A stretch of 64,000 nucleotides of DNA from Pontiella agarivorans (GTDB taxonomy: Bacteria; Verrucomicrobiota; Kiritimatiellia; Kiritimatiellales; Pontiellaceae): assembly GCF_034531395.1 (NCBI RefSeq), contig NZ_JARVCO010000012.1, forward strand, positions 682,001 to 746,000. Reading direction: 5' to 3'. Below are positions 40,764 to 50,081 of the stretch, in pieces (position 1 is the stretch's first letter; each line of letters opens with the position of its first letter). The position numbers were made by a program, and so were the translations under genes. The notes under the pieces are model-generated. The model was not told the origin of the DNA. It saw only the letters and a program-made list of their open reading frames with translations, and ran no database searches.

Positions 40764-41787
40764 GACGAAAAGAACGCCCGCGGCATCGGTACAGGCGATG
40801 CACGCACTGGAAGGTGTTGAAGCGCTGCAGACCCGCTTTGTTCAAGGGCTGGAAAAATTCGGCGGCGAAAACTTCCAGTGTCTGGAATGGTTTCGTGATG
40901 ACGGACGGCACGGTGGCGGCCGGCGGTTCGGGGTGCAGGATGCTGCATTGCTGGGAAGGGCATCGGTGAATGTTTCGCAGGTGCACTACGACGATGAGCC
41001 GGAGCGCAGGCTCGGGGCGGCGACGGCCATTTCGACCATCGTACATCCGGTCGATCCGTTCCAGCCTTCCGTTCATATCCACATCAGCTGGACCGAGATG
41101 AAATCGGGGAGGGGCTATTGGCGGATGATGGCGGACCTGAACCCGTCGGTGCCGATTGAAGAAAATAAGGAGCGGTTTGCCCGGGCTCTGCAGGCTGCCG
41201 CGCCGGAACAGTATGAAGAAGCGCGGGAGCAGGGCGATCGCTACTTTTTCATTCCTGTTCTGAATCGGCACCGGGGAATAACCCACTTTTATCTCGAAAA
41301 CTGGAACAGCGGTGATGTTGAAGCGGATTCTGCGCTTGCGTGGCGTGTCGGAGAGGCGGCAATCGATGCGTATCTCCGGATTCTGCAGGAAAATGCGGCG
41401 AAAGGTTTCCAACCTTCGGAAACGGAGCGGGCGGCGCAGCTGGCTTATCATACGCTCTATTTTTTTCAGGTGCTCACGCTGGACCGCGGTACTACGACCG
41501 GACTGATGGTGCATGATCAGAATGATGTGGGCATTTTGGGTTCGCTTCCGCCGCAGGTGGATAAAAATCTATTGCTGTCGTGGGTGTCGCGTATGCCGGA
41601 TCCGCAGGACCGGCTGCTCGACCGCATTATCCGTGCGCTGCCGAATGCAGGCATCTGTACGATCGACGACGCAGTTAAAATAAATCTCTGCCGGGCCGTG
41701 CGCGAGCACTACCGGCATTATCCCGAGGCTCTCGATCTTCAGGCTTCCGGTGGTTTTGCTCCGCCGACGGTGGACAATCATCGCTGA
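40753..41787 (+). CDS. Divergent HemF-family protein (coproporphyrinogen III oxidase, aerobic type)
   Basis: 344 residues from the ATG at 40753, which overlaps the kinase stop by 11 bp. HemF landmarks are in order: GRASVNVSQVHY, TIVHPVDPFQPSVHIHISW, a RGYWRMMADLNP segment where ordinary HemF has WWFGGGxDLTP, YFFIPVLNRHRGITHFYLENW, then TLDRGTTTGLM and SLPP. The GGG is missing but the following Asp and several His are kept. Normal HemF uses O2 to decarboxylate coproporphyrinogen III. This copy may be a changed-function paralogue or a diverged enzyme. Residues F-Q-C-L-E are encoded by a TTCCA-N5-TGGAA copy (40873-40887). Confidence 0.8.
   Translation: MKTETKRTPAASVQAMHALEGVEALQTRFVQGLEKFGGENFQCLEWFRDDGRHGGGRRFGVQDAALLGRASVNVSQVHYDDEPERRLGAATAISTIVHPVDPFQPSVHIHISWTEMKSGRGYWRMMADLNPSVPIEENKERFARALQAAAPEQYEEAREQGDRYFFIPVLNRHRGITHFYLENWNSGDVEADSALAWRVGEAAIDAYLRILQENAAKGFQPSETERAAQLAYHTLYFFQVLTLDRGTTTGLMVHDQNDVGILGSLPPQVDKNLLLSWVSRMPDPQDRLLDRIIRALPNAGICTIDDAVKINLCRAVREHYRHYPEALDLQASGGFAPPTVDNHR
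40873..40887. repeat. Dispersed palindrome TTCCA-GTGTC-TGGAA
   Basis: Exact, in the HemF-like gene; read as F-Q-C-L-E. Confidence 0.88.
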
Positions 41788-41790
41788 TTT

Positions 41791-41805
41791 TTCCACACGT
41801 TGGAA
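41791..41805. repeat. Dispersed palindrome TTCCA-CACGT-TGGAA
   Basis: Exact, intergenic, 3 bp after the HemF-like stop and before mscS. Confidence 0.9.
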
Positions 41806-41865
41806 CTTGGCATTCCGGTTCAGCCTTCTATCTTCAGCGTCAGTAACGGAACGGAGATAAAGTTC

Positions 41866-42951
41866 ATGATGCAGGAAGTTGTTTTTGGTGAGGTGACCTG
41901 GGGGCAGATCTTTTTTCTGATGGGCTGGGTGGTCGGGGCGATGCTGCTCGGCAAGTTGCTCCAGCTGCTGCTGAACAGTCTGGGCAAAGCGAAACGATTT
42001 GAGTCGCGCCCGTGGGTGGGGGTGGCCTTTTCATCTTTTTCCCGTCCGGTTCCTTTTCTTTTTCTAACAATCGGACTGCGGTACGGGCTGGCTGTGCTGC
42101 ACTTCAGCGAAAGCGTCGGCGATGTGGTGTCCGATTGTTTCAGTGTGCTCTTTACGGTGGCGGTCTCTTTCTTTGTCTATTCGATGGTGGATGTCATCGA
42201 TTTCGCGATTACACACATCACAAAAAAGACGCCGACTACGATGGACGATATGATGGCCCCGATGGTTCGCAAGAGTCTGCGGGTCGTGGTGGTGATTCTG
42301 GGGCTGGTGCAGGTTGCGCAGATCCTGAGTGATAAACCGATCACATCGATCATTGCCGGTCTCGGGGTCGGCGGTCTGGCGGTGGCGCTGGCGGCACAGG
42401 AAACCATTAAAAACTTTTTCGGGTCGCTTGTGATCTTTGCGGACAAGCCGTTTGAACTCGGGGAACGTATTACGGTCGGCGGGCATGACGGAACCATTGA
42501 GGAGGTCGGTTTCCGTTCCACACGCCTGCGCACCCTCGATGGGCATCTGGTGACCATGCCCAACGGGGAGCTGGCCAATCAGATGATTCAGAACATCGGG
42601 AAACGCCCCTATATCAAGCGCGTCATGAATGTGACGATTACCTATGACACCCCGCCGGAAAAAGTGCAGGAGGCGCTGGATATTCTGCGGGATATTCTCG
42701 ATAACCACGAAGGCATGAAAGAGGATTTTCCGCCGCGCGTCTTTTTTAACGATTTCAAAGCTTCGGCGCTGAATATCCTGGCCATATACTGGTATCACCC
42801 ACCGGCCTACTGGGATTTTCTCGCGCACGCCGAATGGGTGAATATGGAGCTGCTCCGCCGCTATAACGAGGCCGGTATTGAATTTGCGTTCCCGACCCAG
42901 ACGTTGTATGTGAACGGCCTGGAAGGCCACGTCGAAGACATCAGGGCCTAG
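41866..42951 (+). CDS. MscS-family mechanosensitive channel
   Basis: 361 residues from ATG 41866 (the codon at 41869 is also ATG), with GGAG upstream; a TTG at 41800 lies in the palindromic repeat and is unlikely to be the start. Four or so membrane helices, the last being the pore helix GLGVGGLAVALAAQETIKNFFGSLVIFADKPFELGERI, a near-perfect MscS motif, followed by the beta domain (RTLDGHLVTMPNGELANQMIQN). It releases solutes on osmotic downshock. It is convergent with prc. Confidence 0.94.
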   Translation: MMQEVVFGEVTWGQIFFLMGWVVGAMLLGKLLQLLLNSLGKAKRFESRPWVGVAFSSFSRPVPFLFLTIGLRYGLAVLHFSESVGDVVSDCFSVLFTVAVSFFVYSMVDVIDFAITHITKKTPTTMDDMMAPMVRKSLRVVVVILGLVQVAQILSDKPITSIIAGLGVGGLAVALAAQETIKNFFGSLVIFADKPFELGERITVGGHDGTIEEVGFRSTRLRTLDGHLVTMPNGELANQMIQNIGKRPYIKRVMNVTITYDTPPEKVQEALDILRDILDNHEGMKEDFPPRVFFNDFKASALNILAIYWYHPPAYWDFLAHAEWVNMELLRRYNEAGIEFAFPTQTLYVNGLEGHVEDIRA

Positions 42952-43014
42952 CCGGTTTGGTTTTTTGGTCGGTGCTTGCTGCCATACCGGCGGGTCTGCC
43001 CGTCGCAAGATAAT

Positions 43015-43040
43015 GAAAAATCCCCGAAAAATATTCGGGG
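43015..43040 (-). terminator. Terminator after prc (minus strand)
   Basis: On the minus strand CCCCGAA pairs with TTCGGGG around TATTT and is followed by ATTTTTC. It lies 15 bp beyond the prc stop. Confidence 0.85.
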
Positions 43041-43055
43041 AATGGAACAAGATCC

Positions 43056-45188
43056 TTATTTTTCGCTCAGGCTCGGGGCATTGGCATCCTGGGCCGCCAG
43101 CGTCTGCAGATCGATCAGGTCCGACATAATCATCAGGGTCTCATCCAGAATCAGGTCGTGATCATTTTCTGCATCCTCGTCCTCGGAGAGGAATGCGCCG
43201 GATTGAATATCGTCGAGTTCCTTTTCCGCTTCGGCTTCGGCCAGCCGTTCCTTGAGGGAGAGGGAAACGGTTTTGGTTTCATAGCGTTTTTTGAGCCGCT
43301 CCCGGCGGGCCAGGTAAACCTGGAATTCTTCATTGGCCGCGAGGCGTTCTGCAGACTGCGCGGTGAGGGCCGGAAGATAGGCTTCAAATCCGTCGTTCGT
43401 GCGGTACATAGCGGGACGGATGGTATCCCACGGCAGAGCATGTTCCAGGGAATCTTCACCGATATCCATCACATCGAGATAGTCGGGGATGTAGATATCG
43501 GGTCTGACCCCTTTGAGCTGCGTGGAACCGCCGTTGATACGGTAGAAACCGGCAGTGGTCAGCTTGAGCGAGCCTTTTTTATCGCCCAGCGGCATAAGGG
43601 TCTGAACAGTTCCTTTTCCGTGGGTCTGACGGTCGCCGACAATGATGGCGCGTTTATAATCCTGCAGGGCGGCCGCCAGAATTTCCGAAGCCGATGCACT
43701 GAGGCGGTTCACGAGGACAATCATCGGTCCGTCATATTCAACCGTCGGATCGGCGTCGGGCAGCACCTGTACACCTTTTTTCTCTTTTACCTGAACAATG
43801 GGACCGGAGGAAATGAACTGTCCGGTAATGTCGATGGCTTCAACCAGTGAGCCGCCGCCGTTATTGCGGAGATCAAGAATGAGACCTTCAATGCCTTTTT
43901 TCTGCAGTTCGCGAGTGAGCCGCCGGACATCGGTTGAAGCCCGCCGGGCATCGGCAAGATTTCTGCTGGTTGCGCTGAAATCGGCATAGAAATCGGGGAG
44001 GGTAATCACGCCGATCTTACGGAAGCTTCCATCATCGAGTTCAACGTCTTTGATTTCACTTTTGGCGGCCTGCTCTTCGAGTTTGACTTCGTCGCGCACG
44101 ATATCGATTTTTTTGGTGCGTGTGCCGGAGCGGTCGGAGGCCGGAATGACGGTGAGCACGACGGTGGAATCTTTTTCACCGCGAATGAGGCGAACCGCTT
44201 TGTACAGCGGCCAGTGCAGAATGCTCACCGGTTCTTCGTCGCCCTGGGCAACCGCAACGATTTTGTCGCCGGCTTTCAGACGGCCGTCTTCATCGGCCGG
44301 TCCGCCGGGAATAATGCGGACAATGCGTGCCGTTCCGTCGTCCGGGCGCAACATGGCTCCGATGCCGACGAGCGAAAGTTTCATGTTGATATCAAAATCT
44401 TCGACACTGCTGGGCGACATATAGTCGGAGTGCGGATCGTAGACGAGTGAAAAGGAGGAGAGGTAGCGTTGCAGAATCAGCTCTTCGTCGAAGGATTCCA
44501 TGGTGAGCTGGAACTGTTTGTAGCGCTCAAGGATAAACTCTTCAGGGGAAAGGTTGGCGTCTTCGGCATCTTCATCGTATTCCGTTTGTGCAACGTCGTT
44601 CGTGTTTTCTGTTTCGGCTTCAGCCAGAGCATTGCTGGAAACCGTATCCACATGGTTGGTGTCGTCGGCATAGACCTCTTTGGAAACGAGGCGCGCGATA
44701 TATTCATTTTTCAGGCGCTTCCGCCAGAGATCATTCCACTCGGCTTCGTTTTTGGGCCACGGTGCGTCTTTACGGTCCCATAAAAACTCTTCTTCCACTT
44801 CAAGATCGAACCCTTTCTCGAGCTGCTGCTCGATAAAAGTCATGCGGTTATCAATGCGCTGCATGAGGATTTCGTAGGCATTCCGGGCAAAATCAATATC
44901 GCCTTTACGAAGCTGCTTGTGGAGCAAACCGGCTTCCTGAGAGAATGTATCGATATCGGACTGGAGGAAATAACTGCGCGACGGATCGAGCGAGTTGATA
45001 TAGAGATCAAATGCATTGGTGGAAATGTGCTCGTCGAAGTGAAGCTGGTTGAGATGAAAGACGGGCAGGGAATAAGCGACAGTCCGGCTTATTTTTTTGA
45101 CGTCGAGGTCACTTTTTTCCAGCTCACCGATCCCAAGCATAGGAAGGGCAAGCAGGGCGAAGACGAACAGTGTGCTTTTAACTCTCAT
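43056..45188 (-). CDS. prc: Tail-specific (C-terminal processing) protease Prc
   Basis: 710 residues with a signal peptide (STLFVFALLALPMLGIG). N-terminal helical domain as in E. coli Prc (FHLNQLHFDEHISTNAFDLYINSLDPSRSYFLQSDI), a PDZ domain around 255-340 (LVGIGAMLRP, IIPGGPADEDGRLKAGDKI), then the S41 peptidase core with LILDLRNNGGGSL and the Ser/Lys dyad in SASASEILAAALQDY and GDRQTHGKGTVQ (about 490-525). It degrades or trims periplasmic proteins from their C-termini and affects peptidoglycan hydrolases in other bacteria. Divergent from pgi. Confidence 0.95.
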   Translation of the reverse strand: MRVKSTLFVFALLALPMLGIGELEKSDLDVKKISRTVAYSLPVFHLNQLHFDEHISTNAFDLYINSLDPSRSYFLQSDIDTFSQEAGLLHKQLRKGDIDFARNAYEILMQRIDNRMTFIEQQLEKGFDLEVEEEFLWDRKDAPWPKNEAEWNDLWRKRLKNEYIARLVSKEVYADDTNHVDTVSSNALAEAETENTNDVAQTEYDEDAEDANLSPEEFILERYKQFQLTMESFDEELILQRYLSSFSLVYDPHSDYMSPSSVEDFDINMKLSLVGIGAMLRPDDGTARIVRIIPGGPADEDGRLKAGDKIVAVAQGDEEPVSILHWPLYKAVRLIRGEKDSTVVLTVIPASDRSGTRTKKIDIVRDEVKLEEQAAKSEIKDVELDDGSFRKIGVITLPDFYADFSATSRNLADARRASTDVRRLTRELQKKGIEGLILDLRNNGGGSLVEAIDITGQFISSGPIVQVKEKKGVQVLPDADPTVEYDGPMIVLVNRLSASASEILAAALQDYKRAIIVGDRQTHGKGTVQTLMPLGDKKGSLKLTTAGFYRINGGSTQLKGVRPDIYIPDYLDVMDIGEDSLEHALPWDTIRPAMYRTNDGFEAYLPALTAQSAERLAANEEFQVYLARRERLKKRYETKTVSLSLKERLAEAEAEKELDDIQSGAFLSEDEDAENDHDLILDETLMIMSDLIDLQTLAAQDANAPSLSEK

Positions 45189-45331
45189 AAAAATCCTTGC
45201 TGGTTAAGACTAGATAAACTTCACAATATCGGCTGGGTATTTCCAAAACAAGCCGCATTAAGGGTTAGATTCCTGAGTTTTTACCTTCAACCCGTGTAAC
45301 GATGCCTGTATTTTCCTGCACTCAAATTTAG

Positions 45332-46966
<1,635 letters not shown>

Positions 46967-46979
46967 AGGGGATATCAGG

Positions 46980-46994
46980 TTCCAATCCGTGGAA
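46980..46994. repeat. Dispersed palindrome TTCCA-ATCCG-TGGAA
   Basis: Exact, intergenic, after pgi; first of a pair 15 bp apart. Confidence 0.9.
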
Positions 46995-47009
46995 AAGACC
47001 GGGTCCGGT

Positions 47010-47024
47010 TTCCAATCTCTGGAA
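47010..47024. repeat. Dispersed palindrome TTCCA-ATCTC-TGGAA
   Basis: Exact, intergenic, after pgi; second of the pair, full form TTTCCA/TGGAAA. Confidence 0.9.
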
Positions 47025-47075
47025 AACGGACCGCGGGTCATGACGCTGAGGGGTAGACGTGTGCCGGGAGCGAGC

Positions 47076-47094
47076 CCGAGGCCTTGGGCCTCGG
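47076..47094 (-). terminator. Hairpin after the DUF1294 gene
   Basis: CCGAGGCC-TTG-GGCCTCGG, an 8-bp perfect stem directly after the stop on the minus strand. It lacks a T-run, so it may be an mRNA-end stabiliser or a dispersed GC-rich repeat rather than an intrinsic terminator. Confidence 0.5.
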
Positions 47095-47361
47095 CTACAG
47101 GCGGGTGCAGGCATAGATCGCAGCGGAAAAAATAATTACGGCGATTAGGAGCTTCAGCTGGAAGCTCCTTTTTTGGGTCTTGTGGTGAAAGACGAGCATC
47201 CCCAGCAGAATGCCGGGGAAGCCGCCGAAAAACGTCGGGGCAATCAGCTGGGCCTCGGGGATGCGCCGTCGCTCTTTGATGGCGAGACGCTTGTCGATCG
47301 CCATCTGTATGAAGGCACCGAGATTGGCGGCGCCGAGAATGTAGAGGATGGTCTGAGTCAT
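47095..47361 (-). CDS. DUF1294 membrane protein
   Basis: 88 residues from the ATG at 47361 (MTQTILYILGAANLGAFIQMAIDKRLA); an upstream start would add a basic leader. DUF1294 pattern: MAIDKRLAIKERRRIPEAQLI, then FFGGFPGILLGMLVFHHKTQKRSFQ, with about three membrane segments. Function unknown for the family. It marks the left side of the cassette-like region and shares its orientation, but has normal GC content. Confidence 0.82.
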   Translation of the reverse strand: MTQTILYILGAANLGAFIQMAIDKRLAIKERRRIPEAQLIAPTFFGGFPGILLGMLVFHHKTQKRSFQLKLLIAVIIFSAAIYACTRL

Positions 47362-47571
47362 AATTATTTCGCCTTCGGGGTGTTTTTCAGTGCGGCCGGC
47401 ACAGCGCCTTAACCATGACATCGTCCCGGGTCACACTTGGAATGCCGATCTTTTTTCTGAAGATCTTTACCCACAGCTCTTGTTCCGTGGCGAGGTCCAT
47501 CTCAAGTCAGCGGTCCTGAAATAGGGGGCAACCGCAATTTTCCCTGTTGAAATAAGAGGCGTACCCGCTGG

Positions 47572-47979
47572 TTAGCCGTTTTTTCCTGTTAGCATTTGTT
47601 GTAGTTCAGAAATTGTTTTTGGAGGGTTAACAATTTTCCACTCAATCCCTCTTTTTGCATGGTTCCATTCAAATATCCCAATTTCTTGGAGAACTACGCC
47701 AAGGTAAGACGCTCCTTGAGCATGAGTGATGTCATTGGGTTTAGAATTCAGAATTGCAGTCCCTAATCCATCTTTCTCTGTGCCATTGCTCATTAATTCA
47801 ACATTATTTGCAAGAGGGAACCATTGGTCAGAAAATTTGTCTTTGAGCCAATTGATGATTTCGAAAATCTCAGTTAATTCATATTCATGAACTCTGCCTT
47901 CATGATTTTGAATGCTGATTCGTGGGGTTATTAATTCCCAGTCAAACTTTTTGGCTTTTCCTCCATTTGTTGATGACAT
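47572..47979 (-). CDS. Cassette gene, unknown protein
   Basis: 135 residues, no signal peptide or membrane helix. Hydrophilic N-terminus, then WELITPRISIQNHEGRVHEYELTEIFEIINWLKDKF and a conserved-looking SKPNDITHAQGASYLGVVLQEIGIFEWN. No family was recognised. Its stop codon overlaps an R''-like box GGCTAAC (47571-47577), and a distant CAGCGG/CCGCTG pair suggests a decayed attC reaching 47518. The upstream boundary of this cassette is not clear. Confidence 0.7.
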   Translation of the reverse strand: MSSTNGGKAKKFDWELITPRISIQNHEGRVHEYELTEIFEIINWLKDKFSDQWFPLANNVELMSNGTEKDGLGTAILNSKPNDITHAQGASYLGVVLQEIGIFEWNHAKRGIEWKIVNPPKTISELQQMLTGKNG

Positions 47980-48030
47980 GATATACCCTTTCTTTTCTAT
48001 GGTTAGATCTTATGGCTGAAGTTGACTTAG

Positions 48031-48525
48031 TCACGTCTCTGACTGATTCCCTCGTTCTCCGGACTGGTGGGTGAGCAGGGCATCGACCGACAGGCTTCCG
48101 CCGCCTCTGATGAGAAGAAACAGGCTCCCCAACCACATCGCAAAGTCGGTTCGCATCTCGTGAGCCATGACCCAGAAGCCGTATGTGTGAAGGTCTCGCA
48201 GGGCGAACGGCCCAAAGCTGTGTCCGAGTCCGATCGGGATCTTGGTGACCGCAATCGCAACTGACATGATGATGAAGGTGAAGATAGCACCCCCGCGCGT
48301 TAGCAGCCCAAGTAGAATCAAGAGGCCTCCCAGCACCTCAAACACACCTACGCAATTGGCGAAGAACTCTGGACTCGGAAATCCCATCTTCTCGAACCGC
48401 CCAGCTCCACGGGCAAGGGGGTAAAGAAATTTTTGAACTCCTTCAGACAGGAAGACCGCACCAACCATCAGGCGGATCAGAATGGTAGCCTTCGAGGTGT
48501 CCGTTCTCATGAGTTTCTTCAGCAT
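48031..48525 (-). CDS. DoxX-family membrane protein
   Basis: 164 residues from the ATG at 48525 (MLKKLMRTDTSKA), preceded by AAGGAG. Four membrane segments in the DoxX arrangement: LIRLMVGAVFLSEGVQKFLYP, GVFEVLGGLLILLGLLTRGGAI, FIIMSVAIAVTKIPIGL and DFAMWLGSLFLLIRGGG. DoxX proteins are associated with thiol-redox or quinone chemistry, but the function is usually unknown. It lies inside the cassette region, yet lacks a full attC on either side; it may have been joined to the array by deletion or be a cassette with decayed sites. Confidence 0.85.
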   Translation of the reverse strand: MLKKLMRTDTSKATILIRLMVGAVFLSEGVQKFLYPLARGAGRFEKMGFPSPEFFANCVGVFEVLGGLLILLGLLTRGGAIFTFIIMSVAIAVTKIPIGLGHSFGPFALRDLHTYGFWVMAHEMRTDFAMWLGSLFLLIRGGGSLSVDALLTHQSGERGNQSET

Positions 48526-48570
48526 ATCATCTCCTTTCTCTTTCAAATCGTCGTATTGCTGAGAATGGTG

Positions 48571-48577
48571 GTTCTGC
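48571..48577 (-). repeat. R''-like half attC box
   Basis: GCAGAAC directly after the stop of the gene ending at 48578, followed by CACC. It matches the TTCTGC that opens the same cassette, but no partner R' box follows before the DoxX gene, so this attC seems truncated. Confidence 0.5.
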
Positions 48578-48988
48578 TTATTTTTTCTTCAGGACATAAT
48601 AATGAGGTTTTTGACCTCGTTCAGTAACATCGCCACTAATCCATTCGAAAAACAGGTAAGATTCATTCTCAATCTCTTTAATATAGTAATGGGCAGGATG
48701 TTCACTATCCGGATCTACCTTGCCTTTTGTCCAGTCCTGCTGATATTTATCAACTTTTTTGTTACTGCATGTAACATACCCTCGCTTGTGGAAATCCAGT
48801 TCCAATAGAAATAAATCACCCTTCCAATATTTTGTGGAAGGATTGAATTGATCAATGGTTTTTACGAAATCAACGGTCTTCCATCTTCCCACAACTTCCG
48901 GGTCTTTTTCGAATGCATGGGCTGTTGAGCAAATCATGAATGCAGATACCCATGTAATGATGCTGACTATTAACTTTGATCTCTTCAT
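48578..48988 (-). CDS. Secreted cassette protein of unknown function
   Basis: 136 residues. Signal peptide (LIVSIITWVSAFMICSTAHA) then an exported domain of about 110 residues: EVVGRWKTVDFVKTIDQFNP, WKGDLFLLELDFHKRGYV, DWTKGKV, YYIKEIENESYLFFEWISGD and PHYYVLKK. The order resembles a beta-rich domain seen at the C-terminus of some BlaR1-like and other Firmicutes/Bacteroidetes proteins (WKGDLFL, WTKG, FEWKSGD, YYVL); this is from memory. It is a single-gene cassette between an attC (49014-49101) and a truncated site. Confidence 0.75.
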   Translation of the reverse strand: MKRSKLIVSIITWVSAFMICSTAHAFEKDPEVVGRWKTVDFVKTIDQFNPSTKYWKGDLFLLELDFHKRGYVTCSNKKVDKYQQDWTKGKVDPDSEHPAHYYIKEIENESYLFFEWISGDVTERGQKPHYYVLKKK

Positions 48989-49013
48989 TTTATTCCCCTT
49001 GGTTGTTTTTTTT

Positions 49014-49101
49014 GCAGAACATTATGGATGAGCTTCCGTGCGCATAAACTTTGACCTAATCAACGGGTATTTTCACGGTAAGCTCCAGCCGCTGGTTCTG
49101 C
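49014..49101 (-). repeat. attC-like site (third)
   Basis: 88 bp on the minus strand: R'' GCAGAAC at 49095-49101, R' GTTCTGC at 49014-49020, perfect complements. Internal arms GAGCTTaCCGTG and CACGG-AAGCTC pair, and the tip has TTGA-ttagg-TCAA. This is the clearest folded attC of the set. Confidence 0.78.
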
Positions 49102-49107
49102 CTGTTT

Positions 49108-49503
49108 TTAATTTGGAGTAACAGCAACGATAATATCTTCAACCCCGGATTCTCTAAGCTTATTCATAATTGAAACGACAATTCGATGCGGAACATTTTC
49201 ATCTACGGCTAGCATTACTTTCGAGCTATCAATTTCAACGGGTAGTTCATTGAGATCAACAATTTGATCCTTAACAAAAATTTGATTATTCTCATCAACT
49301 TTGACAACGCTACGTCCGCTTGGTGATGGAGTCGGAATTATAGGTTTATTTACGACTATAGTTTCTGATTGTTTGAGATCTTGTATCGGAAGGGCGACTG
49401 GGACTTTTGTATTTTGGGGTTCAGCTTGTTTGTCTGAAGTTGTACATGCTGCAACTCCGGTCAATATCACGCTGATTGCGATTAGATTAATGAATGATTT
49501 CAT
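49108..49503 (-). CDS. Lipoprotein with ExbD/TolR-like periplasmic domain (cassette gene)
   Basis: 131 residues. The N-terminus is a lipoprotein signal with lipobox VAAC (Cys20). After a Pro/Thr-rich linker, residues about 66-131 follow the ExbD/TolR periplasmic domain: VVKVDENNQIFVKDQIVDLNEL, SSKVMLAVDENVPHRIVVSIMNKLRESGVEDIIVAVTPN. The membrane helix with the proton-handling Asp of true ExbD is absent. It might bind the same partners as ExbD (peptidoglycan or TonB-like proteins) from the lipid anchor. It lies between two attC-like sites, so it is a cassette gene. Confidence 0.78.
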   Translation of the reverse strand: MKSFINLIAISVILTGVAACTTSDKQAEPQNTKVPVALPIQDLKQSETIVVNKPIIPTPSPSGRSVVKVDENNQIFVKDQIVDLNELPVEIDSSKVMLAVDENVPHRIVVSIMNKLRESGVEDIIVAVTPN

Positions 49504-49519
49504 TTGTTTCCTTATGTTT

Positions 49520-49604
49520 GCAGAACGTTAAGGGAGCCTGAGTGGATAGTGCTTCAACTTCATCGACGGGCATTGTCACGATAGACTCCATCTGCTGGTT
49601 GGCT
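49520..49604 (-). repeat. attC-like site (second)
   Basis: 85 bp on the minus strand: R'' AGCCAAC (49598-49604, overlapping the gene stop) and R' GTTCTGC (49520-49526). Shared blocks AACCAG, TGGAG, TCGTGA, CCCGTCGA; imperfect arms GAGTCTATCGTG and CACTATCCACTC pair. The R' box matches the next cassette rather than R'', as expected after recombination. Confidence 0.75.
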
Positions 49605-49974
49605 ATTTTTTCTTTTTAAGCTTCTTTTCTACCCTGAGTTTGAAGTCCTTTTTTATCGTCGATCCCAGCTCAATTTCTTCTTTAGCATTTGGGAGGAGTT
49701 TCCTTGAAACTGTTGTGGTTATTCTCTTAGGAAATTTATCCTTGAGCACATATTTTTCATAACTTTCCTTATGGCCTCGGTTGAACCCTTTTTTATACCA
49801 ACGCGTTGCTAACTCAATTAGTGCATTTTCAATGGCATCTCTCAAATCGGAACGCAATGGGCCAGCGTCTGAGAGTTCTTCTCCCTTCATTATTTTTTCA
49901 ATTTCTTCAAGTGTTTTGTTTATGGAAGAAGTGGCTCCCTCTGCGAAACCTTTTTCAAACTGTGTTTTTTTCAT
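49603..49974 (-). CDS. Cassette gene, charged unknown protein
   Basis: 123 residues, highly charged, with an N-terminal amphipathic helical part (KTQFEKGFAEGATSSINKTLEEIEKIMKG, then LRDAIENALIELATRWYKKGFNRGHKESYEKY) and a Lys-rich end (KLRVEKKLKKKK). No signal peptide, membrane helix or recognised family. The 3' Lys run comes from an AT-rich end merging into the attC. It may be a cytosolic nucleic-acid or protein binder; nothing more can be said. Confidence 0.68.
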   Translation of the reverse strand: MKKTQFEKGFAEGATSSINKTLEEIEKIMKGEELSDAGPLRSDLRDAIENALIELATRWYKKGFNRGHKESYEKYVLKDKFPKRITTTVSRKLLPNAKEEIELGSTIKKDFKLRVEKKLKKKK

Positions 49975-49994
49975 GGGGTTCTCGTTTTTTTATA

Positions 49995-50081
49995 AGCGAA
50001 CGTTACGGGTGACCCGCCGTGCCTTGTTCGTTGCCTGACTCAACGGGCGTTTTCACGGTAAGGGCAGGCCTCTGGTTATGC
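49995..50081 (-). repeat. attC-like site (first)
   Basis: 87 bp on the minus strand: R'' GCATAAC (50075-50081) right after the gene stop and R' GTTCGCT (49995-50001). Shared blocks AACCAG, ACCGTGAAAA, CCCGTTGA. CCGTG pairs with CACGG and CGTTG with CAACG around AGTCAGG, giving a folded hairpin with an apical stem. Confidence 0.75.
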
